From contig JAOTUX010000056.1 of NCBI GenBank assembly GCA_029863665.1, forward strand, positions 1 to 6,817: a stretch of DNA of 6,817 bases, given 5' to 3'. The position numbers and the translations under genes are program-made. Source of the DNA: Candidatus Nitrosopumilus sp. (lineage in GTDB: Archaea; Thermoproteota; Nitrososphaeria; Nitrososphaerales; Nitrosopumilaceae). The notes beneath the pieces are model-generated. The model ran no database searches. It was not told where the DNA came from and was given only the letters and a program-made list of their open reading frames with translations. Below are positions 5,287 through 6,817 of this stretch, piece by piece (the first letter of the stretch is position 1; each line of letters opens with the position of its first letter).

Positions 5287-5985
5287 AGAAATTTTAGAAC
5301 TTTTTTCTTCTAGTTGTTCAATTTTTAGAAGAAATGCAGGATCTAATTTAATTTTAGAAAGGGATTCAACAGGTAACTTTACAGTATTTCTATCAAGAGA
5401 AATATTGGATTTGGGAAGATTTCTGTCAGCCCAAAATTTCATTACCTTATCTTCTAGTTTAAAATCACGAAACCCAGCAGGAAATCGTTTTGTTATATGG
5501 TTTAACAAAGTACGATCTTTAAAAACAGCTTTAGGTTCAAACAATCTCGTTTCATCACTATAGACGTTTTCAAATAAATTTCCAGAAATTTCATCTGAAA
5601 GTAAATCCATCTTTGAAATTTTTCTTATCAATTCTAAAAAATGTAAGAATTCATGTGCCAAAATTGCATGAATTGTTCCCTTTAGTCCATAAGCAACCAA
5701 AGGTGCAGAAATTTGAATTACAACCTGAAATTTTTCTTCAAACATTACAGGGATTGTTCTTGCAAATAAAATACCATACTGATAGGAATTAGGATCAGAT
5801 GAAGATATCACAAGAGAAGGATCTACATATGCAACGGGATATCTAATTCCAGATGCTTTTTCTATTCTGTTTATACCTGCAACAGTAATAGGAAAACGCT
5901 CTATTGTAAGATCATATACATCATCAGGAATTATTCCTTTAGAATGTGCATCTTTCAAACGTATTAGAGGATCCAATATTTCCAC
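5269..5985 (-). CDS. Soluble HEXXH protein, possible metallopeptidase, unknown family
   Basis: I do not recognise a named family. The 238-residue protein contains a helix with a zinc-peptidase-like HEXXH motif, HEFLH at 111-115 in IHAILAHEFLHFLELIRKI, preceded by a hydrophobic strand (KFQVVIQIS). In such enzymes the two His bind zinc and the Glu activates water. Possible third ligands are Glu118 or acidic residues in the stretch SDETRLFE (143-150), but none is certain. There is no signal peptide or membrane helix, so it should be cytoplasmic; it ends in a charged, probably coiled segment (LLKIEQLEEKSSKISKKRLY). The start is GTG at 5985; a weak TATA-like CTAAAT near 6012-6017 lies at leaderless distance. 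It is the third gene of a same-strand run after pus10 and a basic microprotein, with 33 bp before it. A regulatory protease or a non-catalytic relative are both possible. Confidence 0.75.
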   Translation of the reverse strand: MEILDPLIRLKDAHSKGIIPDDVYDLTIERFPITVAGINRIEKASGIRYPVAYVDPSLVISSSDPNSYQYGILFARTIPVMFEEKFQVVIQISAPLVAYGLKGTIHAILAHEFLHFLELIRKISKMDLLSDEISGNLFENVYSDETRLFEPKAVFKDRTLLNHITKRFPAGFRDFKLEDKVMKFWADRNLPKSNISLDRNTVKLPVESLSKIKLDPAFLLKIEQLEEKSSKISKKRLY

Positions 5986-6018
5986 TCGTCAAGATTAAAC
6001 GTAAAAAGGTTGATTTAG

Positions 6019-6117
6019 TTAAGATCTAGGTTTTCCAGATTTTGCTTTCTTTTTTTTACGAGTTTCAGCTCTTTGATCAGCATGTCTTTGATGTTTACCT
6101 TTTTTTCTCATTGGCAT
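6019..6117 (-). CDS. Highly basic 32-residue microprotein
   Basis: A short frame from ATG at 6117 to TAA fills most of the gap between pus10 and the HEXXH gene. The product begins MPMRKKGKHQRHADQRAETR and continues with KKKKAKSGKP before ending RS. Roughly half the residues are Lys, Arg or His, only two are acidic, and almost none is hydrophobic, so it should be disordered in isolation and bind RNA, ribosome or DNA. It uses Lys/Arg codons like its neighbours. It is on the same strand, 35 bp after the pus10 stop and 33 bp before the next start. A weak TATA-like AATTAA at 6143-6148 sits about 28 nt before the ATG. A start at the third codon (6111) is possible. I cannot assign a family; it resembles short basic tails of ribosomal proteins in composition only. 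A chance frame cannot be excluded by eye. Confidence 0.6.
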   Translation of the reverse strand: MPMRKKGKHQRHADQRAETRKKKKAKSGKPRS

Positions 6118-6152
6118 GTCATTTCACAAGATTCAGTGCTAGTTAATTGTTA

Positions 6153-6817
6153 TCATTGTACTTCGATATCAAGAAAATCAAATTCTTGGCACTTACATGT
6201 AGTGTCAAGAACTTGGGAAATTCCAGGAGATACGTCATCACCATCTACAAATCTCTTAACAGGTAAACCTCCTTCAGCTCTGATAAATATGATAAGCAGG
6301 TAATCAGAGATCCGTTTGTACTTTATAGCAAGGATTTTTTTCTCGGTGCGTTTTCCAGATTTTTCATAAACAACAATAGGTTGTTTTGTAAAATCTATTA
6401 ATTTTTTTAGATGTTTTGATTTGATTTGAGAATCGGTAGAAATTTTCATCTTTATTGATGAATTGAATATGAGAGGCTTTTTTGGAGATTCATGAACAAT
6501 TTTGAGATCAGTGATTTTTAGAGCATCAAAACTCATAGTAGTTACTTTAAGATTTCTTTTAAGAGGATTTTGAATTTTAACAAAAAATGGCCTCCCATTA
6601 CCTAAAACTAAACTAGATTTATCTTCACCTCCAATCCATGTGAATTTAGTAGTAGTTCCGCCAAGTCTTTTTAAAAGAAATTGAGAGATTATACCTTCAA
6701 CACTATTAAATTCAGAAATTCCATGAAGATTACAGATTCTACATCCTTTTCCAAAACAATTTTCACATGATTTTTGTTTCTGTGGAATTCCTCTCAAAGT
6801 TTTGACATACCTTCCAA
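6153..6817 (-). CDS. pus10: tRNA pseudouridine synthase Pus10, C-terminal part (5' end outside window)
   Basis: Archaeal Pus10 makes pseudouridine at positions 54 and/or 55 of the tRNA T-loop. The frame is open to the window edge, so the N-terminal THUMP-containing part is missing; TTG at 6797 is internal, as RYVKTLRGIPQ across it matches the family. Visible features are a compact cysteine cluster C-x2-C-x4-C-x2-C (CENCFGKGCRIC), SVEGIISQFLLKRLGG, the catalytic segment GGEDKSSLVLGNGRPF (codons about 6632-6585; the presumed catalytic Asp at 6621-6623), a basic middle region, and the conserved ending GLPVKRFVDGDD followed by CKCQEFDFLDIEV. The catalytic loop deviates from the usual GREDxDVRxLGxGRPF: Arg before Glu-Asp is Gly and DVR is SSL, while the Asp and the LGNGRPF part are kept. 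It heads a probable minus-strand operon with the basic microprotein and the HEXXH gene. Confidence 0.9.
   Translation of the reverse strand, partial: GRYVKTLRGIPQKQKSCENCFGKGCRICNLHGISEFNSVEGIISQFLLKRLGGTTTKFTWIGGEDKSSLVLGNGRPFFVKIQNPLKRNLKVTTMSFDALKITDLKIVHESPKKPLIFNSSIKMKISTDSQIKSKHLKKLIDFTKQPIVVYEKSGKRTEKKILAIKYKRISDYLLIIFIRAEGGLPVKRFVDGDDVSPGISQVLDTTCKCQEFDFLDIEVQ

Noticed and set aside
6073..6303. Plus-strand open frame opposite the microprotein and the end of pus10
   Set aside because: The minus strand encodes the conserved Pus10 C-terminus, so the plus-strand frame is a shadow.
1..6817. tRNA/rRNA genes, CRISPR array, insertion sequence or integration site
   Set aside because: No T-loop GTTCRANNC-type block with a cloverleaf context, no regularly spaced repeats, no transposase or integrase frames and no terminal repeats were seen; base composition is even across the window.

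Overview
The window looks like the chromosome of an ammonia-oxidising archaeon of the Nitrososphaerota (Thaumarchaeota), close to Nitrosopumilus/Nitrosarchaeum. This is inferred from archaeal-type genes (ribosomal proteins S24e and S27ae, archaeal phosphoglycerate mutase ApgM, Pus10), a strongly AT-rich base composition, lysine- and isoleucine-rich proteins, dense gene packing, and TATA-like boxes placed about 25 nt before start codons with almost no leader. Ten protein genes are supported; two are cut by the window edges. No tRNA, rRNA, CRISPR array or mobile element was seen.

Layout: (a) 2-1032, plus strand: the end of a sugar-1-phosphate nucleotidyltransferase, coupled by an ATGA overlap to a eukaryote-like glucosamine-6-phosphate N-acetyltransferase (GNA1 type). 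Together they suggest a UDP-GlcNAc branch. (b) 1029-2528, minus strand: a four-helix membrane protein of unknown role and a divergent GalT/HIT-superfamily nucleotidylyltransferase. (c) 2529-2754: an AT-rich divergent control region with a TATA-like box for each side, a perfect palindrome at the galT-like start and several AT repeats. (d) 2755-4041, plus strand: apgM (glycolysis/gluconeogenesis). (e) 4025-4585, minus strand: a two-part DUF309 protein whose 3' end overlaps apgM by 17 bp. (f) 4667-5214, plus strand: the rps24e-rps27ae ribosomal pair, joined by a TAATG overlap and followed by a two-way terminator region. (g) 5269-6817, minus strand: in transcription order, the end of pus10 (tRNA pseudouridine synthase), a 32-residue very basic microprotein, and a soluble HEXXH protein of unknown family.

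The genes fall into two themes: sugar-nucleotide and central carbon metabolism on the left (nucleotidyltransferase, GNA1, GalT-like, ApgM), and translation/RNA modification on the right (S24e, S27ae, Pus10, and possibly the basic microprotein). The points most worth a second look are the GNA1-type pathway order, the loss of the N-terminal zinc cysteines in the GalT-like enzyme together with a candidate operator at its promoter, the basic microprotein, the altered catalytic motif of Pus10, and the HEXXH protein. All functional calls rest on motifs read by eye; no database search was run.
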